A stretch of DNA of 64,000 bases. Source: Monarcha castaneiventris obscurior. Lineage: Eukaryota; Chordata; Aves; Passeriformes; Monarchidae. Position numbers and translations under genes: made by a program. Under the pieces are notes generated by a model, which did no database searches, was not told where the DNA came from, and worked only from the letters and a program-made list of their open reading frames with translations. The stretch covers positions 36,106,501 to 36,170,500 of the forward strand of contig JAMPIT010000230.1 in the NCBI GenBank assembly GCA_026261815.1, read 5' to 3'. This document shows positions 29,491 through 42,339 of this stretch, piece after piece (position 1 is the stretch's first letter; each line of letters opens with the position of its first letter).

Positions 29491-30532
29491 ACTCCCCACC
29501 TACCGAAGTACAGCTGGGCTGGAGCACATGGCAAGGAGCTGGCACAGCAGAATCAAGAGTAACAATGGAAAATCATGAGTGGGAGCTGTGGAGTTAAGAG
29601 GATACTAAAGGGGCCAAGGTGCAAGACCAAGTCAGTGGAAGAAAGATGTGAAGGTCTGCAAATGAAAACATAAGAAAGGAAAAGGCCCATAGTTCAAGAA
29701 CATTGTACAGCTGTAGATAATGAGAGCAAACATGACACTTGACTCAAGGAAGCCAACTTGCAATGGTGATGAAATCAGCTCTTCTTACCCACAGAAGTAT
29801 ATTTTTCTTGTGAATGTTTTGAAAATGGTTCATCCATATGCATGCCACTAAGATATCAGTTAGTGAGCAATTGTTCAAGGATCCAACTACTTACGGAGTT
29901 GGCAGATACTTCTGATTTTCTTCAAAGAGCTCCTTTATTTTCCTACACCACGGCTGTTGCAAAGCACATCTCACTGTCAAGCAACATTGGTGCTGTACCT
30001 GTGGCATGCAGTTCATGCCAACCAACTCCCACAAAGTATTCAAGAAGACACTCAAACATCAGCATCAAAATAGGCAAAAAAACCTAGCAGGTGAGCAGAA
30101 TGAACCTGTACCCAAGATAAAACAGAGATTATTGTGTATGCATACCTACAAGCGATTTGGTTCTACATGTACCAACTTCACTCTGTCCAGTAGAAGAAAG
30201 ACTTAGATTTGGTTTGACTTTAAATTCACTTGATGATACATTGATCTTCTTGCTCTGTTTTCTACCTTACTATTAGGCAGTTTGACAATCAGTGCTTTTA
30301 TTTCTTCCAATGGAAAAACAGAACCCTAATTTATTGGGTTAGGTTCACCAGAGGACACAGAACAGTTCTGTAGTCCAGAATGATCACACTGCTCTCATGC
30401 GTATAATCTAATTATAATATAAGAGTATTTGCCCTTTTAGTTTATCAGTAAAAATTATTACAGCTTCTCTATATTTAAGACATTTGAGGATATAAAGTAT
30501 TTCTTTTAAACTATGGTTTAATCTTTTATTTT

Positions 30533-30548
30533 TTCACTAGTTCACTAG
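30533..30548. repeat. Two perfect 8-bp tandem units
   Basis: The unit 'ttcactag' occurs twice in a row, followed by a partial third copy. It is a minor slippage repeat. Confidence 0.85.
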
Positions 30549-33500
30549 TTTCACAGGATATTTAATTTCTAATAAGCTACAATGGCTTTGAGTAAAATGA
30601 GAATTTTTATGACCAAAAGCATTCAAAATGCAATACTCATGTTAACTTTTGTATTTCAAAAAAGCATTTTATTTGCTTTCAATTTCCTCCTCTCTTGTAA
30701 GTTGCAGGCTTACATGCCCTCTGGCAGTGTGACCATACATTGAAAAGGTTAACAACAGAACCAACTTTTCCAACCAGTCTTTTCACTTGTGTTGTCCCCT
30801 TACCATGACCATGTTTAAATTAAGTAGTTGTGATGGATAATGGAAACAATCTCATTGACGTGTTGTGAATTAAACGAGAGAAACAACTTATGCAAGACTC
30901 AATTACTTTATTCAAAATGTCCTCTTGGACCACATACAACTGATGGAATAACGTAGAATTAAAGGAATACAATTCTTTAATCTTTACACAGAAATTTACA
31001 GTCTGCCCTTGATTTTAATGATGAAGGTTCTCATAACACATGCACTGTTTTTTTAGTTATCCCTGTACAATACATAAAATCCTAGCTCATCCCTAAGAAG
31101 GGAGATTATTTCTTCACTGCACCATTAATGACAAGTTTAAAAAATGCCAGCAGCAGTACTGCCACACTAGTGGCCATGTGAATTATTCTGCTACCTTTTT
31201 TGATGGGATACATTAAGCCAAGCAGATCCCTGGACTCAGACTTCCTCACCTACCCAGAGGCCTTCCTTCAGTTAAAAAGATGGAAGGAAAGCACCTTGGT
31301 GACTTGGCAGAATTCTGATGTCACACACCTGAAGAGCTACTGAACAGCTTTTATTTATTTACTTAAATGGGGCCACGCAGGAGAGAATCTAGGACTACAT
31401 ACATAGCCATTTCTGATACTTGGAAAGAAAGGAACAAAGATGAACTGTGGAAATATCAGGAAAATCCTTCCTGATTGATCCTCTGACCCTTTCTGTCAGA
31501 AAATTCACACATTAAGATCCTGACCATAATCTCTGGAAACCCATGGCATGGATGTGCTGCCTCAGTCCCTGCAGGTAGGTGGAGAGTGCCCCAGCACTGT
31601 CTCCACCTTTCCTCCAGAGGCCAGATTCTCATGTGTTTTGGAAATCCCACAGGAAAAGGGACAAGTTGGAGAAAATATGCAGATCTGCACTGCTGCCCTG
31701 CACCTTGCAGTACAGCTCTGCCTTCTGCCACGACAGCCATCTCTCATTTAAGAGCAAATTAGTTTGGTTGAGAAAATTAGCACTTTCCAAGTCCTAGAAG
31801 CAAATCCAAGGCATGAGGGCTAACAGTAATTGTGCTTCTCCTGCCTTCCTTCATCTCAGCCTATTTACCTGAGCTTCTTTCATATGCATGCCTCTTTTGC
31901 CTTCTTCAACTTTTAGTAATAAGCAAACCCCAAATCAGTAAACCAGAATATGATGGTGGAGAGATAATGAGCTCCAGAATTTCCTTTTCCAAGGAGCCAA
32001 AATTCCTGGTCTCACCCTTCCGGTGGTAAATGAGATTCTTGCTGGAGGACGTCCTGCCTCAAATCAGGTGGGTTTTTTTGAGGTTTCATCCCTTGACTCC
32101 CTTCCAAATGGAATCAAATTTCAAGACAGGCTACACTAGACAATGAACTCTGACAAACTTCCATCATTTAAGTTTAGCAGTCCTTCTCCTCCCTACTTTC
32201 TCTTGGCTGGGTTTTTTACAAATAGCCAAGAGGAAAAACCCTGATCATCATCACAACAGGGAAGCCAGGAGAGGATATATGCCTGCCACAGGTATGTGTT
32301 ATTCTGCAAGCTTTTTCACAGAACACCAGTATCTGTTATCACTAACAACTTTCTCCCCTTCACATTTGTAAGGAAAAAACCCCAAAAGGCAGAAAACAAC
32401 CATATACTGAACCCAGGAAGTACACCATGCACATCAGAGAAAGCATGTCTTATGACTTCAGATGTCCCACTACTCTTTGAAAGCTCTTTGAAAAATACCT
32501 GAAGAAACCTGTCTTCAGGGTAAGCAAGCAACCCTCAGCAAAAGCATTTTCACTTTTTCCAAAATCCCCCATGTCATCATTATGTAATAGGAAATGATCA
32601 GATAATAAAATTAATGCTGTAGCATGTAAGAGAGTGAACAAAAACACCACCACTTTCTACTGAGCAGAACATCCTCACAAAGAAAGAGACAGCACACAAA
32701 AAAAATTGACTTTACATAATGATTTGGATACGCAAAGAATTTCGAAAGGACTAAAAAATTTGGCGTAGCCATGATGTGCTCAACACCAACTCATGTAAGA
32801 CTTTATCCAAAACCAGTAAAAATCAATGGCAGATTTTCCATCAGCTCTAACAGACTTTGGTTTGAGCCCCTTCAGCTCTGAAAATCAGAGTCCACACAGT
32901 TAAAAGCAGATGAAAACCACAGCTAAATCCTGCCTTTTCCAACACGGAGCCATAAGACATTTGAATTTCCATCCAGCAGCAGCGCCCTCGGTTTCACAAC
33001 TGGTATGTCAGGACTAGATTATTCCATCATTAGCAAGTAACAATGGAACACACCAGCTCATCCAAAGGTCACCAATTCAAATAAACTGGAAGAAGGCTGA
33101 GACTAATTTAAGGGTCCTGGGACTAATATGAAGGGTGATTTCATGCCAGTTAGTAGAAAAGAAAAAAAAGCCTTGTGAGGAAGGAAGTAGGCATACACAG
33201 TTTCACAAAACTTTTGTTGTTATTGTGCCTTAAACAGCTGTTCTATGAGAAAGTGAAGGGCTATACTTTCCAGTGATTTACTCCAGCTTCTTCTCTTCAA
33301 AAAAGACTATACATTCATATATGCTGTATTAATTAGGGTTCAAAGTAAGGGAGAGAACTCAAGCCTCTCTGTGAGGCAATACAACTAACCAATGCAACTG
33401 CACTGATTATTGTAAAGTCTCCTGAAAATTACCTTGTTATTATAGAAATTTCTTATAAAAGAGCAAACCCTTTGCTCTGCTCTTTTGGTTTTTCTACTCA

Positions 33501-34067
33501 AATGTTTATTCAGAAGGGGAAACAGGAACCAGAAAATCTAGTAAATTGTCTCAACACACAAGTAGTACTGAACTGCAAAAGGAAAACAAACTATTTTTTA
33601 TAAAAATATCCAGTCTATCAATTATGCAAACATACATTTACAACAGACTAAGTTTTGTAAATAAACCCTAAATATGTTACTATAACTAGCAGATGGCTCA
33701 GTTCGAATGCACGAATTTTGTGTTAAGTTAAAATACTAAAGGGAACACGGCTTATACGGTAGAAAAAAAAGTTCCATTTGCCTTCCTGGTAAGACCTGAT
33801 ATTTATTACAGCATTTTTAACCTGTGTTTCGCCTTCCTCCATCCGGATCACAGGAGGGTAAACAAGGTTTCTGGGGTCCACGGGGCTCCTACCACTCACC
33901 AGAACAGGTGCGATCCTTCCTTCCTACCGGCAATTGGCTTCATAGGGCTGACAATTTTCCCTTTTTCATTTCACTCGGGATCAATCCACCCACTACAGCT
34001 TCCAAGCCTTCCTCGCCTATATTTAGTTAACAATTAACACATTTGGCTTTTTAACTTCACGGATTTC

Positions 34068-34094
34068 TGTTGTTGTTGTTGTTGTCGCCGCCGC
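34068..34094. repeat. (TGT)6 run directly joined to (CGC)3 at the island edge
   Basis: Six TGT units (34068-34085) pass straight into three CGC units (34086-34094). This marks the abrupt left edge of the first CpG island, where AT-rich sequence becomes GC-rich. Confidence 0.9.
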
Positions 34095-34379
34095 TTTAGA
34101 AAGTCAAACAGAAAACTTCAATGGATAAACTCTTAACGGGGAAATACCACCTATGCTGCAAACATAAATAAATCAGGAAGCGCCGGCAGCCGCGCACGTC
34201 GCCGCTCCCCCCGCGGTGATGAATACCGGCGGAGCCGCGCTCCGTCCCTGCCCTCCCCGCCGGGCCGCGCCGCCGCTCGCCCCCCGCCGCCCCCGGATGC
34301 TGCTGCTGCTGCGGGCGGCGCCCCGACGGGCCGGCGGAGCTCTCCCCGACAGCGTTCGCGCTCTCCCCACCGCTGACGG

Positions 34380-34389
34380 CTAAATATAG
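34380..34389. promoter_or_regulatory. Perfect MEF2-type site (CTAAATATAG)
   Basis: The ten bases fit the MEF2 consensus CTA(A/T)4TA(G/A) exactly and stand out as an isolated AT-rich patch in the CpG island. MEF2 proteins are MADS-box activators in muscle, neurons and immune cells. Read on the minus strand, the same patch is also TATA-like (CTATATTTAG), so it could position a leftward start about 30 bp further left. Use of the site is inferred, not shown. Confidence 0.5.
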
Positions 34390-34566
34390 TGAGCGGCCGG
34401 GGAGCGCGGCTCGGCTCCCCCGCGCCCGCCCCGCAGTGCCGGCAGGACGGCGGGCAGCGCGGCCATCCCCGGGGGCGCTCCGGGACGCCAACCTGCGGAG
34501 CCGGCACCCCCTGCTCGCCCACGCCCGCGGCCGGGCGCGCAGCCCGTGTGGCTCGGGTGACTTACC

Positions 34567-34830
34567 GGCGGAGCGCAGCGCAGCGGAGCGGAGTGGCGCG
34601 CCTGCCCCGCGCCGCTCGCCGCTCGCCGCCCGCCCGGGCGCGGTGCGGTGCGGTGCGGAGCCTCTCGCCGCGTCCCTCCCGCCAGCCGCCGTCTGGCTGC
34701 GGACGTGACCTGGATTCCCCCCGCCTGCGCCGCCGCCTCCCGCGGGGCCGCGCACACGCCGCGCCGCGCTGCGCCCCCCCCGGCCCGGCCCCGCCCGCCC
34801 CGCCGCCGCCGCCACCCCGCTCACCTCCGG
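34567..34830 (-). other. Candidate minus-strand first exon(s), 5' UTR-like
   Basis: Two donor sequences face left. One reads CCGGAG|GTGAGC, with the exon ending at 34825. The other reads CGCCG|GTAAGTCAC, with the exon ending at 34566. The second fits the GTAAGT donor core perfectly. The start site is unknown and probably lies between the donor and about 35.2 kb; the coordinates given cover only the donor-proximal part. No ATG in this part has a context or frame that I can prefer, so a 5' untranslated exon is the likeliest reading. Confidence 0.45.
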
Positions 34831-35285
34831 CCGCGGCGACCCGACCGCCTCGCCTCGCCGCGCCTCGCCGCGCCTCCCCGCCGCCCCGAGCGACGCGCGG
34901 CGAGCGGAGCCCAGCGCCGCGTTACGCAACGCGCCCCGCGGGCCCTCCGCGCCGCGGAGAGGGTCGCCGGGAGGCGGGCGCGGGGCGGAGGGAAACCGCG
35001 GCGGAGCCGCCCCCGGCGGCCACTTGTAGCGCCGCTGGAGCCGGGATCCCCCCGGCCGTGCCGCGGGCCCGCGGGCGGTGCCCGGCCGGGCGGGCCCCGG
35101 GGCGCAGCCGAGTGACCGCTTCGCCCCGGGGCTCGGCGGCGAGCTGCGGGCACGGCGGGGGAGCCGCTGCGCGGGGACCGCGGCGCTTTCCTGCTTCGAG
35201 TATTAAAACCCCGCGGCCGCGGGTCGTCCTGTCAGAAGCCCACGGGCACGGGAAAGGAGGAGGATTCCCCGTGGTCTGAGGCCGA

Positions 35286-38200
35286 AGGCAGCGGCTCCCG
35301 CTAGCTACTGTGCCGCGCCTCAGCCTCTGGAGTGGGCAGCCAGGGCAGCCGCGGCTCTGCGCAAACACAAAGTCAAAGGGCTTGTTGATGGCACGTCCTG
35401 CATCCGGCTGGATTGTCCCGCTGTTGACTCGCATGCTTTTCCCATGGGCTTTGACAGGCACACCCTGCTGCGAGGCCTCTATCCCAAGGGTGCGGGCAGC
35501 CCGGTGGCTGCTGGCGGCCGGCAGTCCCCTCTCTGCAGGGATGCCCGGTGAGGGCTCTCCCCTTGCCCCCACATCTCTGAGTTTGGGAAACCAAGGGGTC
35601 AGGGCGTGAGAGCAGGTCGGCTACCCACCTGCCCTGCTGGCAGCTGATCCATGCAGGAGTCAGCAGGAATGAGGTGGCTGTGAGCAGCGCACCGGCTCTG
35701 ACAGGAAAATGAAGACTGATGGGCCTCTGGGCTACAAAACCGGGGTAAATTGGGTCTCAGAAGCATGATCACCACACCTCAGGCCAGCACAAATGCTACT
35801 CCTTGCTCTTAGCAAGGCAAGCAGGTCTGGGAGGCTGTGGGTTTCCTGGCCTTCAGTCACGCTCAGAAGAAATGTGCTCAGAAATGGATGACAGTACATC
35901 CCCACCACCCATCTCTAATTCATGAGGCAGGGAGAGCAAGGAAGAAGTACCCAGAGTCTCATTAGCAGCTATCAGCTTGAGCGAGTAAGATGGCGTCTGA
36001 AGTAACAGGCGTGAAAGCAATAGCTACTTGAAAGAATAAGATCAGTTTGTTTTTCCTTAAGGAATTACAGGAATATTAAAGCCTTCTTGCAGTTATAAAT
36101 CATTTAATGCAAATCATTTAATCCAAACAGAATTTTTACAGGCTCATGAGGCTCACTCATTTTGCCAAGAGTGAGTCATGTACAAATAAAATGAAACCAA
36201 CAAAGAAAAGAGCTCTCATACCATGTGTATGTGGGTGATCCTTTGAAAAACTTGTAATTATTTTTTTAACTCTACCACAGCCAGGAAGACAGGTTTGTAG
36301 AGCAAGAACAAAACTTGATAGCTGTAGCCCATCCACGTGTACTTTTTCTTTCACCCTGAAAGTAGCACAACAGGTCCCTTGTCAGGCTGAGGACAGCAAT
36401 GGCTGTCTAATGTATCAGCAGTCCCTCAAACGCCGTGATTGGAAACCCATTTGTGTGCTGACATACTAAGGCAGCGAAAGACTTTTCAAAAAAATGAAAA
36501 TAATGTTAAGTGATTAATACTTAGTAAAAGAATGCAGTAGGCAGTTAATCCCTCACTTACGGGTTAGTTAAGGACTTGAGTTAGACTTCATTCTTCACTC
36601 CCCATGTCATAAATATGTGCTGCTAAACACAGAGCACAGCATGAGCCAGTGGGGTGGTGATGCACTGCTCTGAAATGACTAAAATGCAGGGACACAAAGC
36701 CATGTGACGGTGAGAATGGGAGCCTTAAAATGTGTCATCATCCCTGTCGAATGAAACTGACACAGAGCACCATTCACTGATGGCAACAGCAAGTATTTGT
36801 GGATACTGGAGAGGTACAGCCTCCTACTATACTCCGATGCCAATTCCCTGCATCTTTTGGAATAGATATGTCAAAGTATCTCAAAGTGTTCCTCTAGCCA
36901 CCTACTTTGCATGAGGACAGATGCTCCTGGGTCCTCACATGACCAGTTTCCCTTCCATCTGCTTAGGCAGAAGATGATACTTGCATAAGAAATGTAAATC
37001 CCCAGACGGGGAAATCCAGGACCCTAAGCCCTCTGCGACTTTCACTATCAATGGCCCCCCTAGTGCCTGAAACACCACTCCTGTCTGACAAAAAGAGAGG
37101 TCCTGTTGTTCTCTTCGAGTTTCCGGGATGTGCTGTGGCTACCATGCAGTCACATAAATGGTTTTCTTAGCGGCCATGAAATGAGAGTTCAATACAACCT
37201 CAGGACATGTCAAAGAGCCTCTGAAACCCTGCAGTATCTCTGCTGCCTGACCTGGAGTGGGCTCTAAAGAGGGAGGGAGGAGGAGCAGAGGGAGACGGCA
37301 CATAGTTTGTACCAGGAAAGTAATGACAGCATTTTCCTCCTTTCTGAGAAGCAAAGTTCAGGTCATGTACAGGCACAATTTCCCCCTGCATCAGGGGCCT
37401 GCATGCACAGGCCATGACTTCGTTCAGAAATGCAGGAGTCAGAAACTTGCCTTCAACTGAAAAACAACTAACACTGACCTCATCAAATGCCTGATAGCTG
37501 GACCAGGAGCGTCTAGGATGTAAACCAGCTCTGAGATGAGCTGGGAGAGAATCTGTGCACCTTTCAGGGCATAAAGCTCTTGTCAATGAAACAGTATTCT
37601 TTCTTTTGCATTCTAACACAACATGGTACTTTGGTGGGTTTCAGCTTTTTATCCTTTATTGCTCTCCATTTACTTTTCCTTCTAAGTAGTTTTTGTCTGG
37701 CTTTCACGCCTCAGGGCTGGCCATGCAGGAATCGTTTCTTTGGGCTCTCTACTGGTAATGGACATTGTGCATCTGACATCAGCTACCAGATTTCCTTGTT
37801 ACTGGTTGGTTTGTTTTGCCCTACAGATCTTTGATTTTAGAGTGGTTGTTTGGCACATCAGTTCTGACACAAATGACTTTGTGTTTTTCTCAGAAGCACT
37901 ACACACCTCATCTGTTCCTTTTTGAATTTGTTTGTACACAAGCAGGCAGAGAGCACAGGCAATGAAACGTGCTAAGCTGAATCACTTGACCACCTAGCAT
38001 GCATTATCTGGTGGACAGGAGACTCTCTAATCACTTTCTGAAGGAGAGTATTACAAGATACAGGGGTTTTATTTGCAATTTCCCAGGCCTCTTACTTCCT
38101 GAGTACTACAGTGCATGAGGACACGGTGATTAAAGATGAAAACAATCATGGTAAAGCAGCAGTTTAAAAATTACTCCAGTCTGCTGATTAAATGAAAACT

Positions 38201-41200
38201 TCACCTTTGGCAGACAAAGAGAATCCAAAATATTTTGTTTTAAAAGTGTTAAAAGGAATGTGAAAATCAGGAAGCATACATGCCCCTTTTCATTTTTAGA
38301 CTACCAGGAGTGAGTCAGCACAGCAGGAAAGCATCCTGTGTCCCTCTTTAAATGATGGATAAGCAGTGCTTATACACAGAACAAAACTGATGGACAGTAT
38401 GTGACTACAATGACTTTAGATTAATTTCCATTTATTATTAATGCTAGCTGAGGCCAATCTTCTCTAAATGCCATGAAACACTTCAAAACATTTTGGTGTT
38501 AACTGAAGGTATCTGGCCAACATCCTCTAGTCTTTGTCTGGGGCAAACATCCATTTCCTGAAAAAAAAATGGAAAATAAACCACTAGTACTCTATACTGT
38601 TTATTTTCCTCTTCAATTTCCATTTTCCAATACACTGTAATATACGTCTGTTTAAAGATTTCTGGGGAATATAAAAATAACCTAATGTAATAATACTTCG
38701 CTTTTGTACAGAGATCCAATTCCATCCAACCACCAGAATTCGAGGGCAACCAGAGCGGATGTGTGAGAACAGAAGAGAAATGAATGAAAATTGAGACAAA
38801 TAGGAAAGAAAAATAAATAACAAGAAGGAAAGCAAAAGAGAGGGAAACAAATCTGGAAGCACACTCTAACCTCCAACGCACAGTTCATATCCATTTTTGA
38901 TCTATCATGAAAAAACACAGCAGGGAATTTTTTTCAAGTTATGCAGGGTTGCACATGGCACAGGAAATTAGTGCTCAGTCCACAAAACCAAATGAAGACA
39001 GGCAAGAAAATATGAACTGAAAGAAAAGCAGCAAGATTAAATTATTATCAAAAATTATTTTTAAGATCTGTGTTTCTAAATCGCAGCAAGAAAGTATTGG
39101 AAAAAGCAGGTCTCAGCTCTCCTACTCTGAACCAGCTTCCAGACTAAACAGGAATTTGTGTGTATTCTCCTTTTTATTGCAAAAGCTGTTTTACTAAAAA
39201 AGGATATTTGGACTGTTATCAAAGGATGATGTGGAGGTTCAAGAAAGTTCAAAACAGATCAGACAATTTATGGTCGACAAGTCTATCAATGGCTAGTAAA
39301 CATGATGATGCAATCCAGTGAAATTTCTGGTTTAGGAAATTCCCATATCCTCTGGCTGCCAGAAGTTAGGAAATCCTACACTTGTCCTATTTCTTCCAGT
39401 CTTTCTGCAAGCATCCCCTACTCATCAGCCAAAGGCAACTGGGGTAGGTGGGCTACTGGAGTAAACAAAACCAGTAGTTCATTCTTTTTATTCTCTGAAC
39501 AGATCATCAAGACCAGTCTTGTCATGGTGCCACCTGCAATGAGTTTTTTAATGAGTCATGGCTCCAAATTTCATGATAGTAGACCTAGTTTGGATTTTCC
39601 AAAAATACATAGCAGAAGCAACTTCACATTAATAAACTAACATTAATGCAAAAAGTAGATGACAAATGACAAGCTTCAGTGGCTTTTCCTTCATACTGAG
39701 TGGGGTGGTCAAGGAGCACACTAGTAAGGAGAGCCCATCAGGCAAGAAGAAATAGCATTTAGCTGGCCTGCAGAAAAGCCTCCAGTTTGAATGGTTGTGA
39801 CAGCACCAAAGGCTTGCCACACAGCTCCCTTTCAGCGGTGGATGAGGGACATCTCTTTGAGAAGAATCAAATGAAGAGTGAGTGCAGCTGGGAGAGAAGG
39901 TAGAGTGGGAAGATGTGTAGAGGTCCTGCTGAAACCAGATCCCTTGTCCCAAACCCCAGTGGTTTCAGTTAAAAGATTAGGGCTTGGAAAGGCTCCTGCA
40001 GTTAGAGTAATTATAACTGGGTTACTCTGAGGCAAAGCTAAAATGCACTGGGGAGAGTCTTGATTTTGGAGGCCTGACAGAAACAAGAGCTTTGCAAGTT
40101 CTCTCATTCCTAATCCAAGACCATATGGAGCTCAGCTACCAGGTGGGTGGGTGTATTAATTGAGGGATCTTGCAGCTCATCCTATTCTTAATCAACTTGT
40201 TCTTCATAAGCCATCATTACTATGGAAAAGAGAGCAAGAAACATAGAGATGTTGGGAAACAATCTCCGCCTTAAAGTAAAAATAACAAAATCTGGGAATT
40301 GAGATTCCATCTTTCTACTAAGTTCAGAATAGAAGGTAGAAATCTGCTATCTCTGCCCTGGAGAAGATTAGGTCATTTACTCATTTCAGTAAGTAAAGAC
40401 ATGTAAAATAATGAACTATAATCTTCCCATTCATCCTCCACTCTTGCTTTAGCAGTATTTTGCTAAGCTTTATTTTAGCAGGCCTAACACATGCAACAAA
40501 TGAGATCACTTTACCATCTTCATCCTGAATCCATTCACAGCTGAATTTCTGGAAGAATTTGGAGAGAAGCACAGAGTTTTCATGGAATTATTTTGGTTCC
40601 TAAGTTCTCTTGAGAGGCATGGAAGAGAAATATTACCCTGGTGCTAGCAGAAATGCTATAATGGATAGCATTATAATTCTACTGGTTTAGAATGGGTTGC
40701 CACTTTTTGTTCCAAGTGTAGCACATAGTGTAGTATCTATACTGCTCAGTGTAATATGTAGTGCTGGTAGAGTTTCAACAGTCATATTTCTCTAAATGCC
40801 AATTTAAACTCGATTTGCCTGACATACAAGAGGAAAGCATCCTCTGAGTGTGATTATGGGCTTCATGTTGTGATATTTATGCTAATAGTGTCTGCAAAAG
40901 AAGCAGTTCCTTCGCCTAGAAACCTTATCTGTCAGGAATCCCAGAAGTTGCTTTGGAGGCCAGCTTGAAAAGTCTCTCTGTAGGAAGGAAGAAGAAGGAA
41001 GGAACCGTCCTACTTTAGTCAAAACTCTGGCTTTTCAAGTGACCTTCAAGTGCTGCAGCAGTGGCAGTGTTACATCGTGTGCATAAAGCTTTGCAGAGGG
41101 AAGTGCCTCAGTAAAACTCTCGCTTGACTTGCAGGGAGTCAGGACAGCAAGTCATGGCATAGCAGTGCTGTCCTTTTTTTTTAGATACCTGGTCAGCTGA

Positions 41201-42335
41201 ATCCCAATAACATTAAGATTAAAAACTTACTTATGACCCAAATGCAATGAGAAGTAGTATGGAAACACCTACAGGTCCTTCCTGATGCACTCAGACCCAA
41301 GGCTATGAACTCCTGGAACAAGTCAGAAACTGGCACTACTGTAATTGCTGGGTATCTCATTTCTTTAGGATACACCTGAATGAGCAAAACATGAACAAAC
41401 AAGCAATGGATGAGACAGATAAGTTGCTAATTCCAACATGCAGGAACCTCCTGCTTGTTAACTTATCCACCCTAGTCCGTCCTCTGACTGTAGAAAAAAC
41501 AATCCACCAAATCTATACTTGTGTACCAGGGAAATAAACAAATTATAAATGCACAGAGACAGGCTGAACCACTTGCATGTTGTTTTTAAATTATCTTTAT
41601 GAAAACAAGAACTTGGGGAGGAGCTGGGATGATTAGAAACTGATGATGGCATACACTACAGGCTTTTCCTTCCTCCAGACATATCACTTCATTTCTTTAA
41701 ATTCACTAGGTCTTCAGATACACCAAGAGCAGTTACTTATTCTTTCTAAAGACTTTTAGAAAGCTGCTACTTTAACTTCGAACACTTTGAAAAGGAAATA
41801 AACATTTCAGGAAATCTTACCTGTTTAAACCACTTTTTAATAGTCTAATGGTTTTTTTTAAAAACAACAATTTGAATTTTGCCAAGAGTATCATTACAAA
41901 CCAGAATGAAAGTGCTTCACCACCCTGACTATAGAATTCCTGAAAAAATATAATAATAATCTGAAGAGAGGAAATTCTATCAAAAAAAGAAATGGATTTG
42001 CTGGTTATTATAGCACTGTTTTCCATCATTCAACATTGAAAATGTCCATTAATAAAATAGAATTCATTGGTTTTATAGCAATTCTGGTGCAAAATCTTCT
42101 TTTTTGGAACTCTGATCCTCCAAATGAGCTTTATTAATCACTGACGGAAAACTGGCAAAATCCTACCCCATACTTTGGCAACAGTTCAAAATGTCCAATT
42201 AGGTCAAATCAAGAAAGTCCCAGAAACCAATTACAGCAGCACTTCTAAGCCAAAAAAAACCTCATTGTATTCTGAAACAACTGCAACATTATAGAAAAAA
42301 AAAAGCCCAAACCAAAAACCAAAATCCCTCAGTGC
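35286..42335. other. Non-coding stretch between the two islands, no gene recognised
   Basis: The first 600 bases are still moderately GC-rich island shore, then the sequence is AT-rich. The longest frames are 139 codons (37200-37619, minus), 132 codons (38483-38881, minus) and 112 codons (39302-39640, plus), none with a recognisable motif. A purine-rich patch lies at about 38.79-38.86 kb. If the second island is an upstream promoter of the same leftward gene, this is intron. Confidence 0.55.
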
Positions 42336-42339
42336 TGCT

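Larger units (their letters stand above)
26784..34066. other. AT-rich non-coding stretch, no gene recognised
   Basis: About 7.3 kb leading up to the first CpG island. The longest open frame is 159 codons at 27012-27491 on the minus strand, overlapping unrelated frames on the plus strand. It has no recognisable domain, and I do not call it a gene. The rest is AT-rich with small simple repeats. If the minus-strand donors in the island at 34.1-35.3 kb are used, this is the beginning of a long first intron. Confidence 0.55.
34086..35285. promoter_or_regulatory. CpG island 1, probable promoter
   Basis: A block of about 1.2 kb that is extremely rich in G+C and CpG, with sharp contrast to the AT-rich flanks. 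It is the standard signature of a vertebrate housekeeping or developmental promoter. Within it lie two splice-donor-like sites read on the minus strand (after 34825 and after 34566), a perfect MEF2-type site at 34380-34389 and several short GC-rich tandem repeats: a cgcctcgccg decamer at 34851-34880, a GCGGT run at 34641-34660 and a CTG run at 34298-34312. Donor strand points to transcription leftwards. Every frame stays open for 60-296 codons on both strands, so frame length says nothing about coding. I cannot name the gene. Confidence 0.85.

Noticed and set aside
34096..35279. 277-codon minus and 296-codon plus open frames in CpG island 1
   Set aside because: Same GC artefact. Products are Arg/Ala/Pro-rich without any domain, and the minus frame runs through the donor at 34566.
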